The notes: a model not told the origin generated them from the sequence alone. A DNA stretch of 64,000 nucleotides from Valencia hispanica (GCA_963556495.2 OY747712.1:31454235-31518234); one strand, 5' to 3'. Shown: positions 50,331-63,300, counted from the first letter of the stretch. Made by a program: numbers and translations.

Positions 50331-50928
50331 GTAAGAAATTATTATTATGATTTCCTTCCATGATCATATTAATTTTCGTGGGCACATATCCGTCAAAGAT
50401 ATTAGGATAAAGAGACGCTGCGAAGCACTTTTACTTCTTTTAAAATAACCGAGATGTGTTTGTCGGATTGACGGTGGAAATGTGACGCAAACTCAGCGGT
50501 AAACAAGTAGCCTAATAATTTCTGAATTATAAAGCACACTTTCACATTTTAAATGAATGACAATAGATGTGCGGCAATTTGACTTTTATTCCAAAGTTTT
50601 TGTAGATTTTAATTCTTGAGAAACACAAATGTCACAAAGCAAACCTATAAAAAACGCTCACGTGTTTTGTTTTTTGTTCTGGGTTTTTTTTTTTTTTTTT
50701 TGTCTGCTGATCCTGTGCCGGTTTTCAAATATTTCAACAGAGGTGCAGCTGTAGGCAATCTGACTAAGTTGATTCTAAATATGAATATAACTATAATCTA
50801 AATCAAAATGTCATTTTGATCAGCATATACGCATTTTGTTTTTCTTTTCACCTGCTAATTAGTTTTAAACAAACTGTTATGTGTAGTAAGGGCCTCCACT
50901 GCCATGTGCTGATGTGGTGTTAGAGAGG

Positions 50929-51022
50929 GAGGAGGAGGTGGAGGAGGTGGATGATGAGGTGGAGGAGGTGGATGATGATGAGGAGGAGGAGGTGGATGAG
51001 GAGGAGGAGGTGGATGAGGAGG
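50929..51022. repeat. GAGGAGGTGGAT minisatellite
   Basis: Imperfect tandem units of 9-15 bp (gaggaggtggatgatgaggt, gaggaggaggaggtggatga) over about 95 bp. Purine- and G-rich on the plus strand, so it could form G-quadruplex or triplex structures. Open frames across it are repeat artefacts. A run of ten G follows at 51121-51130. Confidence 0.9.
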
Positions 51023-51302
51023 CCCCAGGCATCGCTGCAGTGCAGAGTTCAGCAGGAAGATATTGTTGTGAGCCTGGGAAAGTGTAGCGGGGCTGACGCC
51101 AGACTCTGTAGAGTTGAGGTGGGGGGGGGGGCTTAGAGGATCCCAGACCGGATTGTCATGTTAATTTCACCTCGGTGTGTTGTTGAACTTGATGTTGACT
51201 TCTTTCTTTTCTTTCTCCCCCTCGCTCTCCTTCCCCTTTCTAAAAGGGGGTGGTTGAGGGGGGTTCTGTCACTTATTTGTGGGAAAATTCATCTCTCTTA
51301 CT

Positions 51303-51303
<1 letters not shown>

Positions 51304-51360
<57 letters not shown>
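51304..51360. repeat. (AC)n microsatellite
   Basis: About 28 AC units without interruption. Confidence 0.97.
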
Positions 51361-51362
<2 letters not shown>

Positions 51363-52739
51363 ATGTGTGTATGACTGTCTTTAAACTTCCAGTTAAATAT
51401 TTTTAAACTCCCACTAATTTTAGGTTTGAAGAAGTCCTTATAGCACTACCATTTGTACTTTGCAAGCAAAATAAAATATCTTAGGCTTGTTTGACAACGA
51501 AACTTTCTTCCAAAAACATTTTATTTTTCATATTTCCTTACCTCACAAACAATGTTTTGTAGAGCACAAACAACAGCTCTTGAGTTCAGTAGCTTGATGT
51601 TTTAATTGGCGCTGGATTAAAAAAAAGAACATTTATGTCTATTCTATTAGTTTAGTGGAGTTTTAAGGGAGATGCATTATGCAAGTGCATGCAGTCGTTT
51701 TGGACGCGCATGCTCAGTGCTGACGGTGCAAGTTACACAAATTGGTAAAAGAAAAATAAGTGAAAGATTAATTTCCCTCCCTGTGTTACGCGTGCCCACG
51801 ATGTGTTAAGGGGAAGATCTGCAGCATGACAGCAGCAGACGTCACAGCTGATTACATATGAAGGAATACTGTTCGGCATGTAGATGTGCCGCAGACACCA
51901 ACAGATTGCTCATGCGCAATAATAGCGTCTAAGATATATAGGCCTACGCCGTTTGAAACCATGAACTGTAACCCTGGTCTTTTGGTGCTTCGCACATGCG
52001 CGTAGATTCCGGCGTTTTTCTATTTATTTTCTGTTGTTCAGCATTTCAAAAACTTGCCTACCAGATACAGAGACCTAAAGGCCATCACTGCAATCATTGC
52101 TCAGCATCTTTTCTCTTCAGCTGCAGGTATCAGTCACATCAGAAGCCCGTGCATCATAAAACGATAAGGCTACATGAATCACTGAATGCTGCAAGACTAC
52201 AGGCTAAATGCTTTTACATAGCAACAGAAAGCCTTCGTTTCTTAGAAAAGCTACTGAGCAGTCAGATTATGCAACATTAAAATTAAAGGCGGGTGCTTTT
52301 GCCTTATAGAATGTGAGGATAATACATGTGCTTTTATATTGAAGTAGGCCTAAACTATTTTGAAAGGAGCATTCATCACAAACGAGGTCACGTATTGCCA
52401 TTGAAATAAAGGCCAACAATCACTGCTATTTCTAAAACGCGTTGGTTGTTTTTTTTTTATATTAAACCCGTTTTAATAACGAGAACTATGAAAAATACAG
52501 TGTGACACATAAACTATCAGTGTCTTCTTTTAGTTATCCATAACTAGTTTTTTTAAGGAATAATTTAATGCAAGCAACTGCAATGTTTTCCTGCAGCTAC
52601 AAGTTAGGGAAGATTTTCCAACGAGTACATGTCTTTTTTATATTTGAAAATAGGTCAGCCTGAATCGCTACAGATTGAAAGGGAATTATAGCCAAATTTT
52701 CTCTCTAAACTTTAGTTGAGGATTCAGCTTTTTTTTTAA
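51361..52739. other. gene-free stretch upstream of mir-9
   Basis: Contains scattered 'catgcgcaataa' and 'cacatgcgcgtag' words (51911, 51993) of the kind bound by NRF1. No credible open frame or exon pair. No transposable element recognised. Confidence 0.4.
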
Positions 52740-52925
52740 AGGCATAATTGTAGCACATATGTCATTACTGAGTCAGATTTACTGCATCCCCACCTGCACC
52801 AACGCTAATTCGCTGCTGGCATTAATCCACGCAGTCTGTGCTTAGAGCCCCATTATCAGGATAATTGGTGGAATCAGCTCCCTGATTGACAGACACCTGC
52901 ATTCATTTTCACATTGGCTTTGATA
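52740..52925. promoter_or_regulatory. candidate conserved enhancer block with PBX/MEIS site
   Basis: This complex, non-repetitive sequence contains TGATTGACAG (52883-52892), the classical PBX-MEIS/PREP heterodimer site. An E-box CACCTG follows at 52894-52899. Homeodomain-type words GGCATTAATCC and GGATAATTGG lie 25-70 bp upstream. Such a cluster 1.1 kb upstream of a neural microRNA is suggestive of a promoter-proximal enhancer. The motif matches are direct; function is inference. Confidence 0.45.
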
Positions 52926-53091
52926 ATCTGTGCTTCCCGCCTCCCTCTGTCCCCCCCTCCTCTCTCTCTCTCTCTCGCTCTCTCTTCATCCGAGGCGGAG
53001 TTTATCTCCTATGCTCTCCGTGTGCGCTCTCAGTCAGAAGCTTCCTGCGTGTCTGAGGAGCGGGATGCTGCCTGTGTCCGCACTAGTAGCC

Positions 53092-53226
53092 TATATAGGG
53101 AACACTTTGTTGCATTAATAATCTGCGTGTTCATCGGATGTGGTACAGCTGTAGAAGAGATTTAGATAACATTTCCAAAAGAGGGACCTGGAGAGCATAG
53201 ATGAGTGGAGTTAGCCTAATAAGCAA
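53092..53226 (+). promoter_or_regulatory. TATA-like box and candidate first exon just upstream of mir-9
   Basis: CTATATAGGG at 53091-53100 is a good TATA-like word in a GC-richer context, about 25-30 bp before a possible start near 53125. The segment ends ATAAGCAA followed by GTAAGTAAG (53227), a strong 5' splice site. If used, this would be a first exon of about 100 nt, with the mir-9 hairpin 740 nt into the first intron. No coding frame is implied. It may be an alternative to the upstream starts at 47.3 and 50.3 kb. Confidence 0.4.
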
Positions 53227-53737
53227 GTAAGTAAGACACCCGTTTTATAATATATTAGCGGAAGAGTTTTGTGTTTCTATCGTGCACACATTTCAGCATG
53301 AATCGTTCTTTTGTGTTTACTGAAGATGCAAAGTTGCGTTATAGAATTTGCTATGACAATTTAGCTCATATGTGATGCTGAAAAACAGAAGTGAGGATTT
53401 GAGAAAAAGCAACTCTTAACTGCAAAACCTGTCACATTTAGGTGGCTTGACTTGAGTTGCACCATGCTCAGAGGGGTTTCCGTGGACATTTATGCAACAG
53501 AAACTGCAAGTCTGAGCAGCAGATTCGTGGTGGGAAGACTTTTACGCATATTCTTTCTTGTGGAGTTGATCTGCAAGTAAAAGTGTGACTGCGTGTGTTC
53601 ATCACAACCTAGACATGTGTAACTTTGTTTCACGTTGATTTGGTGATGGACCATAAAACACTGAGAATATATTTAGGTTATGAAGAGAATCTCGCTCCCT
53701 CTATGTGTGTGAGGGAATATGTGTGTGCGTGTGTGTG

Positions 53738-53857
<120 letters not shown>

Positions 53858-53965
53858 GGGCGGGGGGGGCTCTCGGTGCAGAAGGACCACAGGAAGGCTC
53901 TACCCCTCTATCCGTCCTCTGTAAATATATTCCCTCTGCGGGGCGGCCCCTTTAAGAGACAGCGG

Positions 53966-54042
53966 GTCAGATTGTGTCTTTGGTTATCTAGCTGTATGAG
54001 TTTTAATTTCATAAAGCTAGAGAACCGAAAGTACGAACTGAC
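53966..54042 (+). ncRNA. microRNA mir-9 precursor hairpin
   Basis: Processed by Drosha and Dicer into miR-9-5p and miR-9-3p, regulators of neural progenitor proliferation and neurogenesis in vertebrates (established for the family). The 5p arm at 53977-53999 begins TCTTTGGTTATCTAGCTG and ends TATGA, identical to mature miR-9-5p over all 23 nt, including the seed. The 3p arm at 54011-54032 begins ATAAAGCTAGAG and ends AACCGAAAGT. It matches miR-9-3p except at position 12, where the family has T and this copy has G. The arms pair across a short loop (about 11 nt, AT-rich), and the base of the stem is extended by GTCAG (53966-53970) with CTGAC (54038-54042). The 3p change turns an A-U pair opposite 5p position 10 into an A-G mismatch. 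Which fish mir-9 paralogue this is cannot be told from the hairpin alone. Confidence 0.97.
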
Positions 54043-54260
54043 GCCGAGCACTTCGGAGCTGACGGTCCTCTCCGCTCGGCGTGAAGGAGGAGAGGAGGAT
54101 GAAGAGGAGGAGGATGCCGGGGCGGGCAGCAGCGAGGAGGAAGCGGCGGGGACGGATGCTGAGCGCCGCCGCAGCTGGAGGAGCGGCGGGAGGAAGAGGA
54201 GGAGTGATGGAAGGAGCTGGGGTGAAACTACCACCAGGATTATTTTAAACATCCTCTTTG
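54043..54260 (+). other. GC- and purine-rich sequence downstream of the hairpin
   Basis: CpG-containing and purine-rich (gaggaggatgaagaggagga; gcgggcagcagcgaggagga). An open frame from 53705 to 54265 runs through the upstream GA repeat, the microRNA and this stretch. Its Arg/Glu-rich translation and the overlap with the structural RNA mark it as spurious. Probably part of the primary transcript. Confidence 0.5.
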
Positions 54261-54308
54261 CCTGAGACGCTTATGGGGAGCCACCTGCGTGTGTGTGTGT
54301 GTGAGTGT

Positions 54309-56038
<1,730 letters not shown>

Positions 56039-56290
56039 GGGCGACTGTGGCTCAGGAGTGAGGAGTTTGTCTTGTAACCAGAGGGTTGCCGGTTCGAGTC
56101 CCCACTCTGTCTGTCTCAGTCCTTGGGCAAGACGCTTCACCCTTCTGGTGGTGGTCAGAGGGCCCGGTGGCACCAGTGTTCGGCAGCTGTGGTTACATTG
56201 TAGCTTGCCATCATCAGTGTGTGAAGGGTGAATGACTGAATGTAGTGTCAAGGACTAAATAAAGCGCTATATAAGTACAGGCCATTTCCC
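56039..56290 (+). mobile_element. tRNA-derived SINE with intact polymerase III boxes
   Basis: The A box TGGCTCAGGAGTG (56048-56060) and a perfect B box GGTTCGAGTCC (56091-56101) are spaced as in tRNA genes. A SINE body follows with 'ccttgggcaagacgcttcac', ending 'gcgctatataagtacaggcc' plus an A-rich tail after 56300. Not a tRNA gene: the cloverleaf 3' half is replaced by the SINE body. The inverse of its 3' end is present at 36285-36425. Confidence 0.93.
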
Positions 56291-58356
56291 ATTATGTCAT
56301 AAAAAAAAACACAATAAAAGATCCTGACCTGTTGCTCCTTTATATGATTGGTAGAAGATTACAGTGTAGTGAAGTTGGAAAACATAAATGAAAGGTGGCT
56401 AGAGGTCCAAACTGCAAGAGTGATAGTTTCTTTCTAACTTTTCAAAATCCAATATGGCTCTCTTATGTAAAGGATTTGGAAAAAGCAGTTTATCTAATAA
56501 CTTCTTACAACTCTCATTAAAGTCTTACATACACGCGCAGTACTTTACAAACTCCTTTCATGAAGAAGTTTGAAACTATGATATTATGAGCTTGTATTAA
56601 TAGCCTAATACCTGAGCATGTCTGTAAGCAAATCCTATTGCTTTTCAAGCTTGGAACTGAAACATAAAAAAATGGGTCAGATATTATTCCCAGATCCAGG
56701 TTCCAGCTTCAGAGTTAAATGGAGGATTAGCCATTGAAGTTCATTGTGCGAGTTCTTGAAGAATTTTCCACAACGCTTCTCTTTAGGGACTGTTCTGTTG
56801 ATGGAAAGATGAATGTTATTATTTGTGGTGAATTTTCCATACCAGTATCTTTTTCTACTAACCACTGAAGGCAACCCCAATAGTAGGCAAAAGTTGTAGC
56901 CCAGTTTGAGAACCATGTTGCCACTGGATGCATGTGTTGATCTGCAAATGCTGGAAGAAGTTCAGCAAAACATAGGTAGGAAGAATCGGATACAACTAAC
57001 ACTCCTGCTGATCTGGATATCGGTTATTGTTTTTATTCTTTGTTAGAAATATATCCTGATCAGAGAGCAGCAGGGCTGTTGGGGGACTGGAGAGAGGTTT
57101 GGTGCCTGACCTACACAAGGCATGCAGTTGTGGGTGGATTTGATTGTTCACATGAGGTTTCTTAAACAACCTTTGCTTTTTTTAGGTGTAATATCATATC
57201 TAGAGAGATCTCTATTTATGCAAAACAAAATGCAAGATGTTATAGTAGCTATGCTAGATCTGTATGTGGCGATGTAAGTCATGTACTAAAATGCACAAAA
57301 TACAAAGAAGTAGTCATGGAACACATGCCTAAAACTTTCTTTTGTTACATCCATCATGGTTTGGATTGATAGTTAGGTCACAGGTGGATTACGTCATTCA
57401 TTTCATCTTGTTGCTTTATGGATCTCCAACATGAATTAAAGCATCTCACATTTTCAAACTTCACATTGGAAATGTTAAAAATGTGCTCACCAGAACATCC
57501 ATTCACTAAAAAAATAACTAAAAACACATTATTTGGGAATCTGAAACCACAAACCTTGGCTGCAGTCTGGCACAGCATACATGGGTCCTTACAAGAAAAC
57601 AAAGGCCTTACTCACCTGTTTTTTAACAAGCTTTCAGTCAGAGGTAGACATGGCAGATATCTTCAAATTTGTTTCGGTATGAGTAAATGATTTTTGCATT
57701 CCCGTGCTCAATAATAACTAAATAGGACATCGGCAGCAGAGTTTGATCTATTCTTAGGGCAGAATTGGAAAGCCTCAAAGATGACTGAATATCCCTGAAG
57801 TCCCAGCATGCTCCATTTAGACCATGACTGACTATATTTGATGTGCACTGATGAACAAGAGTGCTCAGATCGGGTGCTTTTTTCATTGTGTACGTATCTA
57901 TGGTTTTGATGTCAGGCAGAGCAAATATAAATTGGAGAAAGGTTAGATAATGCTGCGGTTATGTAATTTGTATTTTGTGTTAAATGTAAGATCAAAGGGT
58001 GTTTTTTAAATCATTTTATTCATAGACTCTCACACATTTTATTGTGAAAAAATGTGTGACCTAGATAAAAAATATTCTTTAGTCCACCATCTTTTTATGA
58101 TATAACTTTCATTTTTATTACATTTCTATATTAAATAGGTACAATTTATTTTACACATGACAATACATATCCTATTTAGGCTTACAATGAAGTACAAAAT
58201 TATGAGAAGTGCAGAAAAATACAGAACATACTTAACAGAATGCCGTTGTGACAAGGTCAACACAAAAACATTAATTCCTTTTTTGCAAAAAATCAATTAA
58301 TATTCTTCTTGAAATACAGTGCTTCAATAAAGTCTGTTTTTATTTTGTATTTGTAG
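56291..58356. other. gene-free stretch, possible intron
   Basis: AT-rich without recognised repeats. It would be intronic if the candidate exon at 58357 belongs to the same transcript as mir-9. Confidence 0.4.
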
Positions 58357-58448
58357 GAAAATGTCAGTGTTGGGCCAAAAGGTTGCATTAGCCTGCAATG
58401 ACGAAAAACTGCCAGTAAAAAGGATGAGGAGCGACTGTCAGCCTGCAG
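58357..58448 (+). other. candidate exon with ATG and open frame
   Basis: A T-rich tract ends in TTTGTAG at 58356 and CCTGCAG is followed by GTAAAT at 58449, so the 92-nt segment has acceptor and donor sites in the right order. Inside, AAAATGT (ATG at 58361) opens 29 codons plus one base (phase 1). The peptide starts MSVLGQKVALACNDEK and ends VKRMRSDCQPA. The basic 'KLPVKRMRSD' end could be a nuclear-localisation-like patch. The base composition is higher in GC than its AT-rich flanks. I do not recognise the protein. It may be a true coding first exon of an unidentified gene, or a non-coding exon of the mir-9 host transcript with a chance ATG. Confidence 0.4.
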
Positions 58449-59033
58449 GTAAATATTTAAAATGGAGGACTCATGATATCACGTGCAGATGTGCAAGAGG
58501 CTGTACGTCTGCTGCAAAAACGCAAATCTAGCAGATGTTGGAAGCTTGCAGACAATTTTGTTTATGGTATCGTTAGCTAGCTGCAAAGCTTGGCGGGTGG
58601 TTAATTATCTGTGTGGTGTTTAGTTCTGCGAGGGTGAAAAAGACAGAGGAAGCATAAGTTGAAAAAGAGATTCTCTGGGTCAATTTGCCTTTTTGCAAAT
58701 TCATACCACAAATATGTAGTCACACACCCCTCATTCCCATTTTATACCCACAATCAAACCATTTCATATGTCCTTAACCTTTCAATATCAGTTATTTTTT
58801 TATTTTCAACTAAGTATTTTTATGATTTATAGAGATAAATAGTAATGAAAAGTCTCAAGTCTCACATGTAATTAAATTTTTTGAGTCCTACAAGCATAAA
58901 AGCTCCTATTCTCATTTGGGCCAGTTGATCTTTATGAACTATGAAAGATTATGACCACTGATCAAACCAATATAAATCTAGGAGACCTCCTCCTAGTGAT
59001 CATTATTTATTGGAGTCACAGAACAATGGATTA
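58449..59033. other. gene-free stretch
   Basis: Follows the candidate donor at 58449. No second exon or repeat recognised. Confidence 0.45.
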
Positions 59034-59116
59034 TATATATCCATCCATTTTCTGTACCCGTCCATCCTATGCAGGGTTGCGGGGGGGCTGGTGCCTATCT
59101 CCAGCACTCAATGGGC
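59034..59116 (-). repeat. inverted copy of the GGAT-tail fish repeat
   Basis: 'atatccatccattttctgta', 'cccgtccatcctatgcaggg' and 'tgcctatctccagcactcaa' are the inverse of the 3' block at 20680-20772. The 5' part is missing. Confidence 0.85.
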
Positions 59117-61374
59117 ATATGGCTAAGGATGGCTTGGTGTTATGAAAGCTATCGGTAATTCAAGTCAGAAATAGTCTGTCCCTGAACAAGTTCTGCGTTC
59201 TTTTATAATACGAGCTGTCCAGTAAAAAAAGGGAGTGAGTCGCCCCTGTACTGTACTGTGCACAGTGTAAGCACTGTAAAAACAATAGCCTAACACAGTA
59301 ATGATGCTAAAGTTAGATCTGATTTGCAGCTTCAAATTCGATGCAAAAGTACTTGTTTGGTGTTGGATGGGGAATCTGAATTGCATTTTACCATATCCTC
59401 TTCAATATCTAAAAGACCTAGAGTAATAAAATGTGGGGTAAAATGTTCTGCACTGCATAGAAATTATTTACAAGTAGCTTGGGGATTAATGAAATATTTA
59501 CTCTATTTGTGAATATTTTTAAAAGATAGGTGACTTACCCAGGGTGCCATTTAACCACAAACCATGACTAGTTGTCAAAGCTGGAATCAAAAACCCTCCA
59601 TTGTACCAATTCCATTTATATTCAGGTGCAAATTGACCAAAATTATAAAGATGTAAAATGGAAAAGGAGCAAAATTACCAATACCCAGAAAAGACACATC
59701 TGTTGCAAAGATGGACAAATCAACTGGCCAAAGATAAGTCAGCCAATTTTCCCCTGATCAGCTATTATTGGTGATTGACAGATCAAATGTAGCTTTTAAA
59801 AAAACTTCTATTCCTTTTCATTACATGCATCAAAACCCCCACTGTTTGTTAGATAGACGTTTGGGACAAATGTTTTGATGCACAAATGGAGATGATCTTG
59901 TTATTCCTCCATATTCTGGTGGATTCAAAACTATTACCTGCAGCACATCTTTCTCTTTTACATCTTTTAAACCTTAGAACAAAAAATCTGAATCAGTAAT
60001 TCAGACCTCAAAGAAAAACTAAATTCAGTGTTGGCCAAGAAAATACTGTTCTGTGCATTTCTGCTGTCATAATCCCACCAAAAGAGTTGCTAGTCAAACA
60101 AAAGGGATTATTTAGAAATAAATGTACGTCTATTTCTTGCACAAGACCTAAATGTCTGATTAATATCCACTATCTACACTACAGAAAATGTAGTGTGTGA
60201 AGGTGATAGAATGCATCCTGCAGCAAAACAGAGTGTAAATGTCCTGATCAGAGCAAATGAACCAGGGCTTCTACTTTGAATACCGTTGCTCTCTTCTTGG
60301 AAGTATTTGCAATTTTTTTTTTCATCTCACGCACGCCCCTCATCTTCCTCACTCTCAGACGCAAGCAGCTTTCTGGTTCCCTCTCTTACATTCAGCTGTT
60401 TTATCCCTTTAACCACCGTGATCCTATTTTTCAGGTAGAGTGTGCCGTAGGTGCAGGAGAGGTGGCCATGTAATCTTTGCTGCAGTTCTTTATCCCGTTA
60501 GGAGGACGGAGGCTCGCCCAGGGTTTGGAGCTGCTCATGTGGAAAGAGTGTTTGGGTGGCTCTGTCCTCTTCTACCCTAATCCCTTGACAAGGCACCTCC
60601 TTTTATCTGAAGTCTTGTGATTAGCATGGGCGCAATTTGCACAAACACATTCATATTTGAGCAAAGTCTGCAAATATTTTGAGTCTAAAATTTTACATGA
60701 TGTTTTTGCTTTTCAGATTTTAAAGTTGCATGAACAAATTAAAAATATTTTTGTTAAATCTTAAGATGGTAACAGGGACAGTTCAGGACTTTTAGAAATT
60801 TCTCATAAAGAGCCGAGCAATTAGGAATTAGGCGTTAACCACTTATTTTCAGTAAGGTCACATCTTCATGGTTGCACAACCTTGGAGCTTCAATAGAAAG
60901 CCCAGTTATTCAAATTTGCTGTGGAGCTCTTTAAGTCACTGAGATTTTCCCAAGCTTTAGATTAGCATATGCAAAGAGAAGCCTGTCCTGCTGTTTTCTA
61001 AAGTGGATGTAAATTATAACCACAGTATTGTACAGACTGATGGAAGATAAATCTCTGCAGTAAGGCAATGCAGCCAGTTGCAATCGTGGGGGTAGGGGGT
61101 AAGGATTTTCAGTTTGTGTGAGTGAGTGTGTGAAGGAGGGGTACTGTACAAAAGTGTGTGACAGATGGAATACAGACCTGTAAAGCCCTTGCTATCAGTC
61201 ATGCTAAACTATCCTTTCATCAGTTTCAGTTTAGCAGATTCTCTGCTTTATTTCTGAGACAGCCTAAAAGGTGGAACCAGAACATGCTTAAGGTACAAAT
61301 TTCTGGTACAGCTGTGTCATTGGTGAAACAGTTTAGAAAGTGTGCACTCTGTTTTTTAAAACAAATATTAACAC
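59117..61374. other. gene-free stretch
   Basis: Scattered pyrimidine-rich runs (60300-60420) precede AG dinucleotides but no exon with a matching donor is convincing. No transposable element recognised. Confidence 0.45.
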
Positions 61375-61910
61375 GGGGGGGGGGGGGATTAGTAAATCGA
61401 AATTTACACTTGTGCGGTCCAAAAAGGCTGAGAGGCTTCAGGCCTCACGAGCCGAGTGGAGATCTTTTTGGAATTGCTATGCAAACTAGGGCTTGAATAA
61501 TGAGATGTATTTATGAAGGGCTGGGAAGGGGGTCCTGCTTTTGAAACATGCTGGAGTCTGAATGGAATAGAAGGAGGAGGAGGAAGGTGAGGGGGCTTCT
61601 TGGACAAGAGAGAAAGGGGGTGCATGGGCAAAAAAGGGGGGTACGGAGGGGCCCCCAAGCAGTCTAGGCCTCAGCCAGGCAGCTGTGAAAAGGGGTCCCG
61701 TCTTTTTCCCACGCCCAGCAAGACGCGAAACACTGCCGCGGCTCGCTAGGGTCAAGTCCTGTCGCTAATATATACACACACATATACATAGGCACATGCA
61801 CACGCATAGAAAGCAGAGACGGTGCGGCATAAAAGTTGTGCAAATTAACAAGCTGTCTGGGAGGTGACACAGAGGAGGGGGATTTGCTATTCCCTCCCAA
61901 ATGCACTGCA
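61375..61910. promoter_or_regulatory. candidate regulatory block with a SOX-POU composite motif
   Basis: After a run of G (61375-61387) comes complex, moderately GC-rich sequence with ATTGCTATGCAAA at 61473-61485. This is a SOX-type half-site next to a POU octamer half-site in the spacing of the SOX2-POU composite element. The motif is visible directly; enhancer activity is inference. Open frames on the minus strand here are proline/serine-rich artefacts of purine-rich plus-strand sequence. Confidence 0.35.
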
Positions 61911-62900
61911 CTCAGGGGTCAGTGGGCTTCAGGAGACAACACTTGGGTCATAACTTCAACTTGAACTTAAGATTCAGATGGAGAGTAAAAACAGTATAGA
62001 ACTTGATTTATTTAAAATTCCACTTCACTTTTGTCCCGTTTAAAATATTTCTGATATTTCTCTCCCAAAAAACACATATAAATTATTGTTGCAAGAATAT
62101 GCTCGTTTTAAAAATAGAATAGAAAAGAACAAATAAATAAAAAATGGGAAAAAAGACATTCTTGCACGTAATACAATTGCATTGATTAATTAATTGTATT
62201 GCATTAATTCAATGTGTTTGTTTAAAAGGCATAATCCAAATATATTTTTTTTGAAGATTTGGGTTATTTACATTATTTTTTTATGGGGACTTGATGCCTC
62301 CATTCGCTCAGTTAAACTTGGCCTCATATTTCATCAGTAATCAACTTAGTATCACCTTAAATACACACTCATAGTTGTGTTTGCATGACCACATGTGGAA
62401 CTTATATTCACTTAAGCTATATATTTATTTTCTGGAGATGTATACTATAATTTAAATACCTAACGCAGCACATCACCTTAAGACTTCCGCATATAAATAT
62501 AAATATGCATCATAATTTTATTGTGATCAGATTTTGCCTCCTTTATGTCTGCAATATGAGTTCGAACATTTATTTAAAGACGGAAGAAAGATCTGTTTAT
62601 CTCTTTCTGCCTTGGTCCCACCCATATCTCTCTCTAGATAAGGCATGGCACACCAAACAAAATGGTGCAGCGTTCACTTCCCTCCCGGCTCACTTCCATT
62701 GCTGCATCAGAGATTCACAGAGCGGTGTCACACTAATTCAGGTCCCCCTGCCTCCTGGAGCCCTTCACTTTAATTCTTGTCTGAAAAAAAGAAAAGAAAA
62801 ATACTCCGTCTATCTTTGTGAATAAAAAAACAGGCATCCTGTCGTCACACTCACTCTCTGCTAGACCCTCTCTTCCTTCCTGACTCCCCCTCGGTCTCTA
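61911..62900. other. gene-free AT-rich stretch
   Basis: Very AT-rich around 62040-62500. Nothing recognised. Confidence 0.5.
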
Positions 62901-63300
62901 ACTCATCTTGTTCTCCTCATTATCATGTTCCCTCCTATTCAGATTAGCTTCAAAATGGAGAGGGAGAGCCTTTCTAATTAGCTCTGTAAAGATGCTTTGT
63001 TGTGGTCAGTGCGGCCGCCTGTGTGTGCATTGAAAAGAAGATGTGTGACAGCTAGTGTTGGCATTGAGAAAGTGTGTATAGGGCCCTTAATGAGGTTTGT
63101 TAGCTGAGTGCGTATCCCGCTGTTTGAATGCATCCACGGCCGCCTTTGAAGGAACAGAGATGAAGAGAGCGAAGGAGTCTTTCAGTGTGGTGTGGCAGGT
63201 TGGAGGATGCAGAGGATGCATTATGCTCAGCCTGGTTTCCATTCGAATGGCAAATGTGAGGCGGATTGTGCTTTACATGCAGATTGTTCAGGATAACTGT
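62901..63300. promoter_or_regulatory. possible conserved non-coding block
   Basis: Complex non-repetitive sequence with homeodomain-type words (cagattagcttc, tctaattagctc) near 62941-62985 and CpG-containing 'gtgcggccgcctgtg' at 63009 and 'cacggccgcctttg' at 63134. It resembles a developmental enhancer by composition only. No coding frame is supported. Confidence 0.25.

Noticed and set aside
50951..51136. Arg-Trp-Met rich open frame
   Set aside because: Generated by the GAGGTGGAT minisatellite.
56039..56112. tRNA gene
   Set aside because: A and B boxes are present but the 3' half does not fold back as a cloverleaf and continues into a SINE body with an A-rich tail.
61404..61906. Overlapping Pro/Ser-rich minus-strand open frames
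   Set aside because: They follow from purine-rich plus-strand sequence and have no domain or splice support.
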